64,000 bases of DNA from Albitalea sp966211955 (GTDB lineage Bacteria > Pseudomonadota > Gammaproteobacteria > Burkholderiales > Burkholderiaceae_C): positions 62,001 to 126,000 of the forward strand of contig CBIHOF010000004.1 in NCBI GenBank assembly GCA_966211955.1. Reading direction: 5' to 3'. Of this stretch, positions 9,101-17,520 are shown piece after piece. The notes beneath the pieces are model-generated. The model did no database searches and was not told the origin of the DNA. It saw nothing but the letters and a program-made list of their open reading frames with translations. Made by a program: the position numbers and the translations under genes. Numbering within the stretch: the stretch's first letter is position 1; each line of letters starts with the position of its first letter.

Positions 9101-9312
9101 TTCGAGGAGGCAGGTGAGGAGGCGGAGGAGGACGTCGCGGCTGACGCCGGCTGTGCTGTGGTGTGGGCGGCTTGGATGCTCGCGGGAGAAGCCGGTTGTG
9201 CCAGCGTGAGCGGACCTTTCTGCCCGCAAGCGCCGAGCGCCAGGACGGCGGCCAATAGACCTGATGCCGTCGTGACGACCCCGAGGGATAAACTGCGGTG
9301 GCGCTTCAACAT
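9097..9312 (-). CDS. lptM: Small LPS-translocon maturation lipoprotein LptM (YifL family)
   Basis: A 71-residue lipoprotein. After a short basic start (MLKRHRSL) and a hydrophobic stretch comes the lipobox LALGAC, followed by the hallmark CGQKGPLTL that defines LptM/YifL. In E. coli this motif stabilises the LptDE translocon for LPS export. The tail is Ala/Ser/Pro-rich and unstructured. Its stop overlaps the lysA start (ATGA). A TAAAAT -10-like box ends only six bases before its ATG, so the transcript may start at or very near the start codon. Confidence 0.9.
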   Translation of the reverse strand: MLKRHRSLSLGVVTTASGLLAAVLALGACGQKGPLTLAQPASPASIQAAHTTAQPASAATSSSASSPASSK

Positions 9313-9330
9313 CCCGCGATTTTACCGACC

Positions 9331-9693
9331 ATGGCCGCCGCACATTCTCAAGAAACGCCGCTCAGCGACAGCGAGTACCACGCGATGACAGCCGCCGTGC
9401 TGGCAAACATCGAGCAGGCGGTCGACCGCTTCCTCGAGGACGATGTGGTCGACATCGACGCGCATCGCACTGGCGGCTTGCTTGAGCTGGGCTTTCCCAA
9501 CGGCAGCAAGATCGTGCTCAACACCCAGCCGCCGCTGCACGAACTGTGGATGGCCGCGCGATCGGGCGGGTTCCACTACAGGTTCTCGAACGGCCGCTGG
9601 CTGGACCGCGAAGGCCGAGAGTTCTTCGAGTCCTTGTCGACCAGCGCGAGCGAACAGGCGGGCGTCGCCTTGAAGTTCACGCCGCCAGCCTAA
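9331..9693 (+). CDS. cyaY: Frataxin-like iron donor protein CyaY
   Basis: Frataxin homologue, 120 residues, which modulates iron delivery to the IscS/IscU Fe-S assembly system in the cytoplasm. The acidic first helix (LSDSEYHAMTAAVLANIEQA), the strands around DIDAHRTGGLLELGF and the QPPLHELWMAARSGGFHY core match the CyaY fold. I prefer the ATG at 9331; a GTG at 9298 would overlap lptM. Divergent from lptM with only 18 bases between start codons, so each promoter must partly lie inside the other gene. Confidence 0.94.
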   Translation: MAAAHSQETPLSDSEYHAMTAAVLANIEQAVDRFLEDDVVDIDAHRTGGLLELGFPNGSKIVLNTQPPLHELWMAARSGGFHYRFSNGRWLDREGREFFESLSTSASEQAGVALKFTPPA

Positions 9694-9727
9694 GCGAGGT
9701 CGGCGCAGGGCGGCGCGAGACGCTCGC

Positions 9728-12112
9728 TCAGCGCTTGAACAGGTCGAGGATGCTCTTGCGCTCCTCCTCCGTTGGCGTTGCCGGCAGCTTGTCTTCGAGG
9801 CCCACGCTGGTCACGCCGGTGCCGTGCGTGTATTCCTCGTAGTACCACTCGCCATTGATGTTGACCACCCCTTCGGGCGCCGGCGGCTCCTCGATGGGAA
9901 CGCCCTTCAAGGCATAGCGCATGTAGTCCACCCAGATCGGCAGCGAGAGCCCGCCGCCGGTTTCGCGGTCGCCCAGCTTGCGCGGATTGTCGTAGCCGAT
10001 CCAGACGACGGCCACCAAATGCGGTTGGTAGCCGGCGAACCAGGCGTCCATCGAGTCGTTGGTGGTGCCGGTCTTGCCGTAGACGTCGGGACGCTTGAGC
10101 TTTTCCTGCGTGCCCGCGGCGGTGCCCGAGCGCGTCACCTCTTGAAGCAGGCTGGACATCACGAAGGCGTTGCGCGCGTCGAGCGTGCGCAGGGATTCGT
10201 CGAGCGCCGGCGGTCGCACTTCAGCCAGCACGCGGCCTTTGGAGTCGGTGAGCTTGCTGATCAGGTAGGGATTGAGCCGGTATCCGCCGTTGGCGAAGAC
10301 GGAATAGGCGCTGGCCATCTGCAGCGGCGTGACCGAGCCCGCGCCCAGCGCCATCGTGAGGTAGGCTGGGTGCTTGTCCGCCTCGAACCCGAAACGTGTC
10401 GCCCACTCCTGCGCATACGGCGGCCCGATGCTCTTGAGGATGCGGATGGACACCATGTTCTTCGACTTCTTGAGCGCGGTGCGCAGCGACATCGGCCCTT
10501 CGAACTTGCCGTCGTAGTTCTTCGGCTCCCACGGCTGGCTGCCGGTGGTGCCGGCGTCGAAGAACAGCGGCGCGTCGTTGACCACGGTGGCGGGGGTGAA
10601 GCCTTTTTCAAGCGCCGCCGAGTAGATGAAGGGCTTGAAGCTCGAGCCAGGCTGACGCCAGGCCTGCGTCACATGGTTGAACTTGTTCTTCGCGTAGTCG
10701 AAGCCGCCCACCAACGTGCGGACGGCGCCGGTGCGCGGGTCCATCGAGACGAACGCGCCTTCGACCTCGGGAAGCTGCGTGATGAACCAGTCGTTCTTCG
10801 GCCCGCCACGCACGAGTCGGATGACGGCGCCCGGACGGATCTGGGTCTTGGGGTTGGCCTTCTCCGACAGGCCCGAGGTGGCCGGTTTGAGGCCATCGCC
10901 AGTGAGGGTGACGGATTCGCCGCTTTGCAGCACGGCCACGACCTTCTTCGGCCCGGCCTCGAGTGCGACCGCTGCCTTGATCTCGTCATTGTCGGGATGA
11001 TCGACCAGTGCTTCCGCGATGCGTGCGTCCAGCTCCTTGCTATTGGCGGGCAGGTCGATATAGGCCTCCGGCCCGCGGTAGACCTGACGGCGCTCGAAAT
11101 CCATGATGCCCTTGCGCAGCGCGCGGTACGCGACCATCTGCTCGCCGGAATCGATGGTGAGGTAGACGTTCAAGCCGCGGGTGTAGGCCTCTTCGCCGTA
11201 CTGGCTGAAGATCAGCTGGCGCGCCGCCTCCGCCACGTACTCGGCGTGCACGGGCACGTCGGCAGGCGCCCGATAGTGCAGCTTCTCGTTGCGCGCCTGG
11301 TCGTGCTGCTCCTGGGTGATGTAGCCGTTCTCCAGCATGCGATCGATGATGTAGGCCTGCCGCTTGGTTGCCCGTGTCGGGTTCACGATCGGGTTGTAGG
11401 CGGACGGCGCCTTGGGCAGGCCGGCCAGCATCGCCGCCTCGGCGATTGAGATGTCCTTGAGTGGCTTGCCGAAGTAGATCTCGCTGGCTGCCGCGAAGCC
11501 GTAGGCCCGCTGCCCCAGGTAGATCTGGTTCATGTAGACCTCGAGGATCTGCGGCTTGTTGAGCTGGCTCTCAATTTTCAGCGCCAGCAGGATCTCGTAG
11601 ATCTTGCGGGTGAACGTCTTTTCAGTGGACAGATAGAAGTTGCGCGCGACCTGCATCGTGATGGTGGACGCGCCCTGGCTGCGCGCCTCGCCGAACTGCG
11701 CAAAAGCCGCGCGCACGACGCCTTTGTAGTCGACGCCGCTGTGCTCGTAGAAGCGCGAGTCCTCGATGGCGAGCACCGCCTGCTGCATCACCTTCGGGAT
11801 CTCGCCGATGGGCGTGAAGTTGCGCCGCTCCTCGCCGTACTCGCCCACCAGCACGCCGTCGGAGGCGAAGATGCGCATGGGCAGCTTCGGCCTGTAATCG
11901 GTGAGGCTGGCCGTCTCGGGCAGATTGGGGTACGCGACCGAAAGCGCGATCGCGACCACCATGAGGACGGACACCAGACCCGCGAGTGCCAGCCCGAACA
12001 GCCACGTGAAGACGCGTGCCACCCATTGGCCCCATGGCGGCAACGAGGAGAAAGCCTTGCGCGGCGGTTGCGAGCGGGACGCTCGATCGGCTTCTTGCTC
12101 GGGTGAGCTCAT
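9728..12112 (-). CDS. mrcA: Penicillin-binding protein 1A (bifunctional peptidoglycan synthase)
   Basis: Class A PBP, 794 residues, anchored by one N-terminal membrane helix (about residues 25-50). It polymerises and cross-links peptidoglycan. The GT51 glycosyltransferase domain shows EDSRFYEHSGVDYKG with the catalytic Glu. An OB-like insert follows. The transpeptidase domain has GSSFKPF (catalytic Ser near residue 490) and KTGTTNDSMDAWFAGY. I chose the ATG at 12112, which has TTGGAG just upstream, over longer in-frame starts. It is divergent from pilM, the classical mrcA/ponA-pilMNOPQ arrangement of beta- and gammaproteobacteria. Confidence 0.96.
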   Translation of the reverse strand: MSSPEQEADRASRSQPPRKAFSSLPPWGQWVARVFTWLFGLALAGLVSVLMVVAIALSVAYPNLPETASLTDYRPKLPMRIFASDGVLVGEYGEERRNFTPIGEIPKVMQQAVLAIEDSRFYEHSGVDYKGVVRAAFAQFGEARSQGASTITMQVARNFYLSTEKTFTRKIYEILLALKIESQLNKPQILEVYMNQIYLGQRAYGFAAASEIYFGKPLKDISIAEAAMLAGLPKAPSAYNPIVNPTRATKRQAYIIDRMLENGYITQEQHDQARNEKLHYRAPADVPVHAEYVAEAARQLIFSQYGEEAYTRGLNVYLTIDSGEQMVAYRALRKGIMDFERRQVYRGPEAYIDLPANSKELDARIAEALVDHPDNDEIKAAVALEAGPKKVVAVLQSGESVTLTGDGLKPATSGLSEKANPKTQIRPGAVIRLVRGGPKNDWFITQLPEVEGAFVSMDPRTGAVRTLVGGFDYAKNKFNHVTQAWRQPGSSFKPFIYSAALEKGFTPATVVNDAPLFFDAGTTGSQPWEPKNYDGKFEGPMSLRTALKKSKNMVSIRILKSIGPPYAQEWATRFGFEADKHPAYLTMALGAGSVTPLQMASAYSVFANGGYRLNPYLISKLTDSKGRVLAEVRPPALDESLRTLDARNAFVMSSLLQEVTRSGTAAGTQEKLKRPDVYGKTGTTNDSMDAWFAGYQPHLVAVVWIGYDNPRKLGDRETGGGLSLPIWVDYMRYALKGVPIEEPPAPEGVVNINGEWYYEEYTHGTGVTSVGLEDKLPATPTEEERKSILDLFKR

Positions 12113-12179
12113 GGGACTCCAAAAGGTGCTGCGAAGAATTATAGGAAGGCCGTTACAGCTCAGTTGACCCGAGCGTGAA

Positions 12180-12194
12180 TTGGTTGGCAACCAA
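12180..12194. promoter_or_regulatory. 15-bp palindrome in the mrcA-pilM intergenic region
   Basis: TTGGTT-GGC-AACCAA is a perfect 6-bp inverted repeat in the 277-bp divergent region. The same region contains two short direct repeats: GACTCCAAAAG (12115-12125 and 12204-12214) and GTTGACCCGA (12163-12172 and 12223-12232). The palindrome is a candidate operator. No regulator is identifiable from sequence. Confidence 0.35.
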
Positions 12195-12320
12195 GCGTGA
12201 GGCGACTCCAAAAGTTCTCAGGGTTGACCCGAAATTGGGGCCGAAGGTGTTACGAAGACGTGCTTGTTTAGCCACGGGACAGGGGTGTCGGAATCGGAAA
12301 TTTCGTTGTGGGGCAAAGGC

Positions 12321-12350
12321 TTTACTGCTAGCATTGAAGTAACTTATTAA
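12321..12350 (+). promoter_or_regulatory. Candidate promoter of the pilMNOPQ operon
   Basis: TTTACT (12321-12326) and TATTAA (12345-12350) with an 18-bp spacer, 40 bases before the pilM start. An alternative overlapping pair is TTGTGG (12306-12311) with TAGCAT (12329-12334). The local AT-rich patch stands out from the GC-rich background. Low certainty between the two. Confidence 0.35.
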
Positions 12351-12389
12351 CAGTCCAATGCACCGTCAGAGGCGTTGGGAGAGGGCGTT

Positions 12390-13469
12390 GTGAGCTTTCT
12401 GGACACCTTGTTGGGTCGCAAACATCCGCCGATGATCGGACTGGACGTCAGCTCGTCCAGCGTCAAGTTGGTGGAGCTGTCACAAGACGCCTCCGGCGAA
12501 TATGTGCTCGAGCGTTTCGCCGCCGAAAGTTTCGAAAAGGGCTGGATTCAAGACGGCCAGATCGAAAAGTTCGACGAGGTCGCCGATGCCGTCAAGCGCG
12601 TCGTCTCCAAGAGCGGCACCAAGACCAAGAACGTCGTCATGGCGATGCCGCAATCGGCGGTCATCACCAAGAAGATCATGTTGCCCGCCGGCCTGCGCGA
12701 GGAAGAGCTCGAGTTGCAGGTCGAGTCCGAGGCGAATCAATACATTCCGTTCTCGCTGGACGAGGTGAGCCTTGACTTCTGTGTCATTGGCCCGAGCCCG
12801 ACGTCGGTGGGCGACGTCGAAGTGCTGATCGCCGCATCCCGCAAGGACCGCGTGCAGGACCGCCAGGGCCTGGCTGAGGCTGCCGGCCTCAAGCCGATGG
12901 TGCTGGACATCGAGTCCCATGCGTCGCGTCTCGCCATGAGCCGCGTGGTCGCGACGCTGCCCAACGAGGGACGCGATGCGCTCGTCGCCCTCTTCGAGAT
13001 CGGCGCAGACACCACCAGCCTCAAGGTCCTGCGCGACGACGAGATGCTCTACGACCGCGACCAGGCCTTCGGCGGGTCGCAGCTCACCCAGCTCATCTCG
13101 CGCCAGTACGGCTTCTCCTTCGAGGAGGCTGAGCAGAAGAAGCTGGCGGCCGACCTGCCCGACGACTACGAGACCTCGCTGCTGGCACCGTTCGTCGACA
13201 GCCTGTCCCAGGAAATCGGCCGCGCGTTGCAGTACTTCTTCACCAGCACGCCGCACCACAAGGTCCACTACGTGATGCTCGCGGGCGGCACCGCGACGTT
13301 GCCAGGCCTCAAGGATCGGGTGACGGAGCTCACCGGGTTTGCATCGATGGTCGTGAATCCGTTCGACAACATGAAGCTCGGCAGCGCCGTGCGCGAGAGC
13401 AAGCTGCGCCGTGAAGCGCCGTCGTATCTGACGGCCTGCGGCCTGGCCATGCGGAGGTTCCTGCAGTGA
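12390..13469 (+). CDS. pilM: Type IV pilus assembly ATPase-like protein PilM
   Basis: Actin-like cytoplasmic protein, 359 residues, that connects the PilNO inner-membrane complex to the pilus motor. The N-terminus reads MIGLDVSSSSVKLVELS, the phosphate-1 actin-fold loop, and a second nucleotide-binding segment is LFEIGADTTSLKVL. Further on is MLAGGTATLPGL (adenosine motif). The GTG start at 12390 has GGGAGAGGG just upstream and gives the usual MSFLDTLLGRK beginning. Its stop overlaps the pilN start (GTGA). First gene of pilMNOPQ, required for pilus biogenesis, twitching and competence. Confidence 0.96.
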   Translation: MSFLDTLLGRKHPPMIGLDVSSSSVKLVELSQDASGEYVLERFAAESFEKGWIQDGQIEKFDEVADAVKRVVSKSGTKTKNVVMAMPQSAVITKKIMLPAGLREEELELQVESEANQYIPFSLDEVSLDFCVIGPSPTSVGDVEVLIAASRKDRVQDRQGLAEAAGLKPMVLDIESHASRLAMSRVVATLPNEGRDALVALFEIGADTTSLKVLRDDEMLYDRDQAFGGSQLTQLISRQYGFSFEEAEQKKLAADLPDDYETSLLAPFVDSLSQEIGRALQYFFTSTPHHKVHYVMLAGGTATLPGLKDRVTELTGFASMVVNPFDNMKLGSAVRESKLRREAPSYLTACGLAMRRFLQ

Positions 13470-14101
13470 TCCTCATCAACCTTCTCCCGCACCGGGAGGA
13501 AAGGCGCAAGCGTCGCAAAGCTGCGTACTTCATCGGCTTGGGCGTGTCCGCCGGCGTGGGCTTGGCAATCGTCGGGGTCTGGTACCTCGTGCTGCAGCAG
13601 ATGACCTCGTCGCAGCAGGAGCGCAATGCCTTCCTCACCGCCGAGATCAAGAAGCTCGAAGTGCAGATCAAGGACATCGCGACCTTGCGCGGTGAAATTG
13701 AAGCCCTGAAAGCCCGGCAGAAGGCGGTGGAAGATCTCCAGATCGACCGCAACGTGCCCGTGCACGTGCTGAACGAGTTGGTCAAGCAGACACCCGAAGG
13801 TGTGTACTTCACTGCCGTCAAGCAGGATGGTCAGACCTTGAGCGTGAGTGGCATTGCTCAAACCAACGAGCGTGTCTCAGAGTTTCTGCGCAATACGGCC
13901 AACAACTCCCAGTGGCTCGTCAAGCCGGAACTGGTCGAGATCAAGGTTTCGACGGGAGGCAGCGGCAAGGACCAAAAGCGCCTGTTCGATTTCGGCGTGC
14001 GCTTGACGATCAAGCGGCCGCAGGACAAGGCGGCCGAGGCTCCTTCGCAGGCAAACGCCGCGAGTGCCCCCGCGTCAGCCGTCGTGGCAAAGAAAGCTTG
14101 A
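13466..14101 (+). CDS. pilN: Type IV pilus assembly inner-membrane protein PilN
   Basis: Bitopic protein, 211 residues. A short cytoplasmic N-terminus with the conserved INLLPHREERRKRR binds PilM, followed by one membrane helix (about residues 24-44) and a periplasmic coiled coil and ferredoxin-like domain that pairs with PilO. The tail is Ala-rich. The GTG start overlaps the pilM stop as GTGA. The INLLPHRE motif is diagnostic and leaves little doubt. Confidence 0.95.
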   Translation: MILINLLPHREERRKRRKAAYFIGLGVSAGVGLAIVGVWYLVLQQMTSSQQERNAFLTAEIKKLEVQIKDIATLRGEIEALKARQKAVEDLQIDRNVPVHVLNELVKQTPEGVYFTAVKQDGQTLSVSGIAQTNERVSEFLRNTANNSQWLVKPELVEIKVSTGGSGKDQKRLFDFGVRLTIKRPQDKAAEAPSQANAASAPASAVVAKKA

Positions 14102-14111
14102 GGCCGGCGAC

Positions 14112-14786
14112 ATGGCAACCAAGAACATGAACGTCGACCTGAACTCGGTCTTCGAGGGTGCGGTCTCGCAGTTCCGGGGTTTGAACCCCAATGAGCCCGG
14201 TCAATGGCCAGTGCTGCCCAAGGCGGCGACCTGGGCAATCCTGGCGGTGGCAGTGGTGGTGGTGGGTTGGTTCCTCCTCCTTTCGGCGGCCAACGACGAC
14301 CTCGAGGCTGAGCGGGCCAAGGAGCCCACGCTCAAGACTGACTACCGAAACAAGCTTTCGCAGGCAGTGAACCTTCCTGAGCTGCGCAAGCAGAAGCTGC
14401 AGGTCGAGGAGTACGTGACGCAGCTCGAAAAGCAATTGCCAGGCAAGGCCGAAATGGATGCGCTTCTGTCCGACATCAATACTGCCGGCCTGGGCCGAGG
14501 ATTGCAGTTCGAGCTGTTCCGCCCTGGGCAGGTGGTTGTCAAGGACTACTACGCGGAGCTTCCCATCGCGATCCGCGTGACGGGCCGCTATCACGACATT
14601 GGCGCCTTCGCGGCGGACGTGGCGAATCTCTCGCGCATCGTGACGCTTCACAACATGAACATCGCGGGTTCCAAGGAAGCGAACGGATCCCTCGCCATGG
14701 ACGCGACCGCCCGCACCTACCGCTATCTCGACCCCGCGGAAGTCGAGTCCGTGCGCAAGAGCAACGCAAAGCCGGGGGCGAAATGA
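14112..14786 (+). CDS. pilO: Type IV pilus inner-membrane protein PilO
   Basis: PilN partner, 224 residues, with one membrane helix (about residues 40-60), a periplasmic coiled coil and a ferredoxin-like domain. The start at 14112 (MATKNMNVDLNSVFEG) follows a GAGG-type ribosome site. A GTP/ATG-less extension into pilN is unlikely. Family features include LKTDYRNKLSQAVNLPELR after the helix and YHDIGAFAADVANLSRIV in the C-terminal domain. It forms the PilN/PilO alignment complex linked to PilP. Its stop overlaps pilP as ATGA. Confidence 0.95.
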   Translation: MATKNMNVDLNSVFEGAVSQFRGLNPNEPGQWPVLPKAATWAILAVAVVVVGWFLLLSAANDDLEAERAKEPTLKTDYRNKLSQAVNLPELRKQKLQVEEYVTQLEKQLPGKAEMDALLSDINTAGLGRGLQFELFRPGQVVVKDYYAELPIAIRVTGRYHDIGAFAADVANLSRIVTLHNMNIAGSKEANGSLAMDATARTYRYLDPAEVESVRKSNAKPGAK

Positions 14787-15322
14787 GCAGCAGATTCGCT
14801 CTCGCCAGTCTCTCAGCCGTCATTCTCGGCATGTCCCTCTCGGCATGCACAGGCGAGCAGGACGAGCTTACGCAGTGGATGGAGCAGCAAAAGCGTGAGG
14901 TCAAGCCCAGCGTCTTGCCACTGTCGCCACCCAAGAAGTTCGACCCTCAGCCGTACACCGCGCTGACTGGCGTGGAACCTTTTAGTACACAAAAGTTGAC
15001 GGTGGCCCTCAAGCAGGAGGCGCGTCAGCCGAATTCCATGCTGGCGGCTGAAATCAATCGCCGCAAGGAACCGCTGGAAGCCTATCCGCTGGACAGCATG
15101 TCCATGGTGGGTAGCGTTGCCAAGCACGGCCAGCCATACGCGCTTTTGAGGGTGGACAACTTGCTTTATCAGGTCAAGGTGGGTGACTACCTCGGGCAGA
15201 ACTACGGAAAGATCACCAAGATTTCCGAAACCGAAATTTCCCTGAGAGAGATCGTTCAGGATGCAGCGGGCGAATGGATTGAGCGACCCGGCTCACTCCA
15301 GCTCCAGGAGAAATCGCGATGA
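14783..15322 (+). CDS. pilP: Type IV pilus lipoprotein PilP
   Basis: Inner-membrane lipoprotein, 179 residues. The signal ends in the lipobox SLSAC. A flexible linker follows, then the beta-sandwich PilP domain (about residues 90-175) with YALLRVDNLLYQVKVGDYLG and ISLREIVQD. It bridges PilNO to the secretin PilQ. The start is the ATGA overlap with pilO and the stop overlaps pilQ the same way. Confidence 0.95.
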   Translation: MSSRFALASLSAVILGMSLSACTGEQDELTQWMEQQKREVKPSVLPLSPPKKFDPQPYTALTGVEPFSTQKLTVALKQEARQPNSMLAAEINRRKEPLEAYPLDSMSMVGSVAKHGQPYALLRVDNLLYQVKVGDYLGQNYGKITKISETEISLREIVQDAAGEWIERPGSLQLQEKSR

Positions 15323-17484
15323 AGAGCATGCAGGAGACAGGAATCATGGGCAATTGGCGCGGTCGTGTGCTGGCGCTCGCAATGTTCTTTGGCGCGACGG
15401 TGTCGGCCTTTGCACAGAACGCGATCCAGTCGATCAACAGCAGCCAGCAAGCCGGCTCGGATGTCGTGCGCATCGAACTGGCACAGCCGCTGCCGGCCGT
15501 GCCCAATGGCTTCTCGGTGCAGACGCCACCGCGCGTGGCGATCGACCTGCCGGGCGTGACGAACGCGATGGGCAAGGCCACGGTCGACATCAACCAGGGC
15601 AATTTGCGCTCGGTCAATGTGGCGCAGTCGGGTGAACGCACGCGGCTGGTTTTGAATCTGAAGCAGGCTGCGAATTACCAGGTGCAAGTGCAGGGGAAGA
15701 TTCTGCTGGTGGTGCTTGATGCGCCGAATGTCGGCGCTGCCACGACAGGTCCGACCGGCGAGCCGGTGCATTTCGCCGAACCTCTCAATCGCAATCCGGT
15801 GGCGCTGCGCGACATCGACTTCCGTCGCGGTCCGGACGGCGCTGGCCGTGTGGTGGTTGACCTGCCCAACAACCAGGTCGGGGTCGACATTCGGCAGCAA
15901 GGCCAGAGCCTCGTGGTCGAATTCCTCCGCTCCACGCTGCCTGACAACCTACGTCGCCGCTTGGACGTCACGGATTTCGGCACGCCGGTGCACACAGTGA
16001 CCGCCTCGCAAAGCGGCGACCGCGTCCGGCTGGTGGTTGACCCGCGTGGCGCGTGGGAGCACAGCGCCTATCAGAGCGACAACCAGTTCGTGCTGGAAGT
16101 GCGTCCGCAAAAGCTTGATCCGAACAAGTTGACTCAAGGGCCTGGCTACTCCGGCGAGAAGTTGTCACTCAACTTCCAGAACATCGAGGTGCGGGCGTTG
16201 CTTCAGGTGATCGCCGATTTCACGAACTTCAACGTGGTCACCAGCGACACGGTGACTGGCAACGTGACTCTGCGCCTGAAGGACGTTCCTTGGGATCAGG
16301 CGCTCGACATCATCTTGCAGGCCAAGGGTCTCGGATTGCGCAAGTCCGGCAATGTCATCTGGATCGCGCCAAAGGATGAACTTGCTGCCAAGGAGAAGGT
16401 GGATCTTGAGTCGAAGGCGCAGATCCTTGCCCTCGAGCCGGTTCGCACGCAGTCGTTCCAGCTGAACTACACGAAGGCCGAGGAGGTCGCCAAGGGCCTG
16501 ACGGGGCAGGCGACAGGACAAAGCGGCGGAGGTGCTGGCAGCCGCATCTTGTCGCCGCGCGGCAGTGTGATCTTCGAAACGCGGACCAATCAGCTCTTCG
16601 TGAGCGATATCCCGTCCAAGCTCGACGAGATCCAGGCGATGATCACCAAGATCGACATCCCGGTGCGACAGGTGCTCATCGAAGCGCGCATCGTGATCGC
16701 CAACGACACGTTCGGGCGCTCTCTTGGCGTCAAACTGGGCGCTACCGACTTGCGCGGCTTGCGCGGCGGCGTCCCCGGATACAACGTTGGCGGCAACAAC
16801 TACTTGACGGTCGGCGGCAATTATTCGAACGTCGGTGTCCAGACGGGGCAGACGCCGAACACGAGCACCAGCTACACGCCGGACTCGCAGTTCATCAACT
16901 TGCCGGCGACCGGGCAAAACAACTTCGACCCTGCGACGTTTGCGCTGTCACTGTTCGGCGCGTCGTCGAACCGGTTCCTCAACCTCGAAATTTCCGCCCT
17001 GGAAGCTGACGGCAAGGGCAAAGTGGTGTCCAGCCCCCGCGTGATCACGGCGGACCAGGTGAAGGCACTGATCGAGCAGGGCGAGGAACTCCCATACCAG
17101 ACGGCGACTTCCAGCGGCGCGACAGCGCTCCAGTTCCGCAAGGCCAACCTGAAGCTCGAAGTGACGCCCCAGATCACCCCTGAAGGCAACGTCATGATGG
17201 ACGTGGACGTGACCAAGGACAGTGTGGGACGTGTCACGGCAGCGGGATTTGCAATCGACACCAAGCACGTGAAGACGCAGGTTCTCGTCGAGAATGGCGG
17301 AACCGTGGTGATTGGCGGGATATTCGAGCAGACTGATCGTGAAGACATCACGAAGGTGCCGGTGCTGGGAGATGTGCCATACCTGGGCAACCTGTTCAAG
17401 ACGAAGACGAAGTCTTCCAACAAGACGGAATTGCTGATCTTCATTACCCCCAAAGTTGTGGCGGACCGGTCGGCGGCACGCTGA
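15319..17484 (+). CDS. pilQ: Type IV pilus secretin PilQ
   Basis: Outer-membrane secretin through which the pilus exits, 721 residues. The signal peptide ends ...SAFA^QNAIQ. Two AMIN domains (about residues 36-125 and 155-260) bind peptidoglycan. Next come a secretin/TonB short N-terminal domain around FQNIEVRALLQVIADF, an N1/KH domain, and the secretin channel domain with VEARI-like VLIEARIVIAND and VPVLGDVPYLGNLF. The start at 15319 overlaps the pilP stop; internal ATGs at residues 4 and 10 are possible alternatives. The gated-channel region includes a Gly/Asn-rich insert (around residues 483-525). Confidence 0.96.
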   Translation: MKSMQETGIMGNWRGRVLALAMFFGATVSAFAQNAIQSINSSQQAGSDVVRIELAQPLPAVPNGFSVQTPPRVAIDLPGVTNAMGKATVDINQGNLRSVNVAQSGERTRLVLNLKQAANYQVQVQGKILLVVLDAPNVGAATTGPTGEPVHFAEPLNRNPVALRDIDFRRGPDGAGRVVVDLPNNQVGVDIRQQGQSLVVEFLRSTLPDNLRRRLDVTDFGTPVHTVTASQSGDRVRLVVDPRGAWEHSAYQSDNQFVLEVRPQKLDPNKLTQGPGYSGEKLSLNFQNIEVRALLQVIADFTNFNVVTSDTVTGNVTLRLKDVPWDQALDIILQAKGLGLRKSGNVIWIAPKDELAAKEKVDLESKAQILALEPVRTQSFQLNYTKAEEVAKGLTGQATGQSGGGAGSRILSPRGSVIFETRTNQLFVSDIPSKLDEIQAMITKIDIPVRQVLIEARIVIANDTFGRSLGVKLGATDLRGLRGGVPGYNVGGNNYLTVGGNYSNVGVQTGQTPNTSTSYTPDSQFINLPATGQNNFDPATFALSLFGASSNRFLNLEISALEADGKGKVVSSPRVITADQVKALIEQGEELPYQTATSSGATALQFRKANLKLEVTPQITPEGNVMMDVDVTKDSVGRVTAAGFAIDTKHVKTQVLVENGGTVVIGGIFEQTDREDITKVPVLGDVPYLGNLFKTKTKSSNKTELLIFITPKVVADRSAAR

Positions 17485-17520
17485 TCTGAGCTTTCAATCG
17501 TTTTCAAGGCGAGTGCTTCG

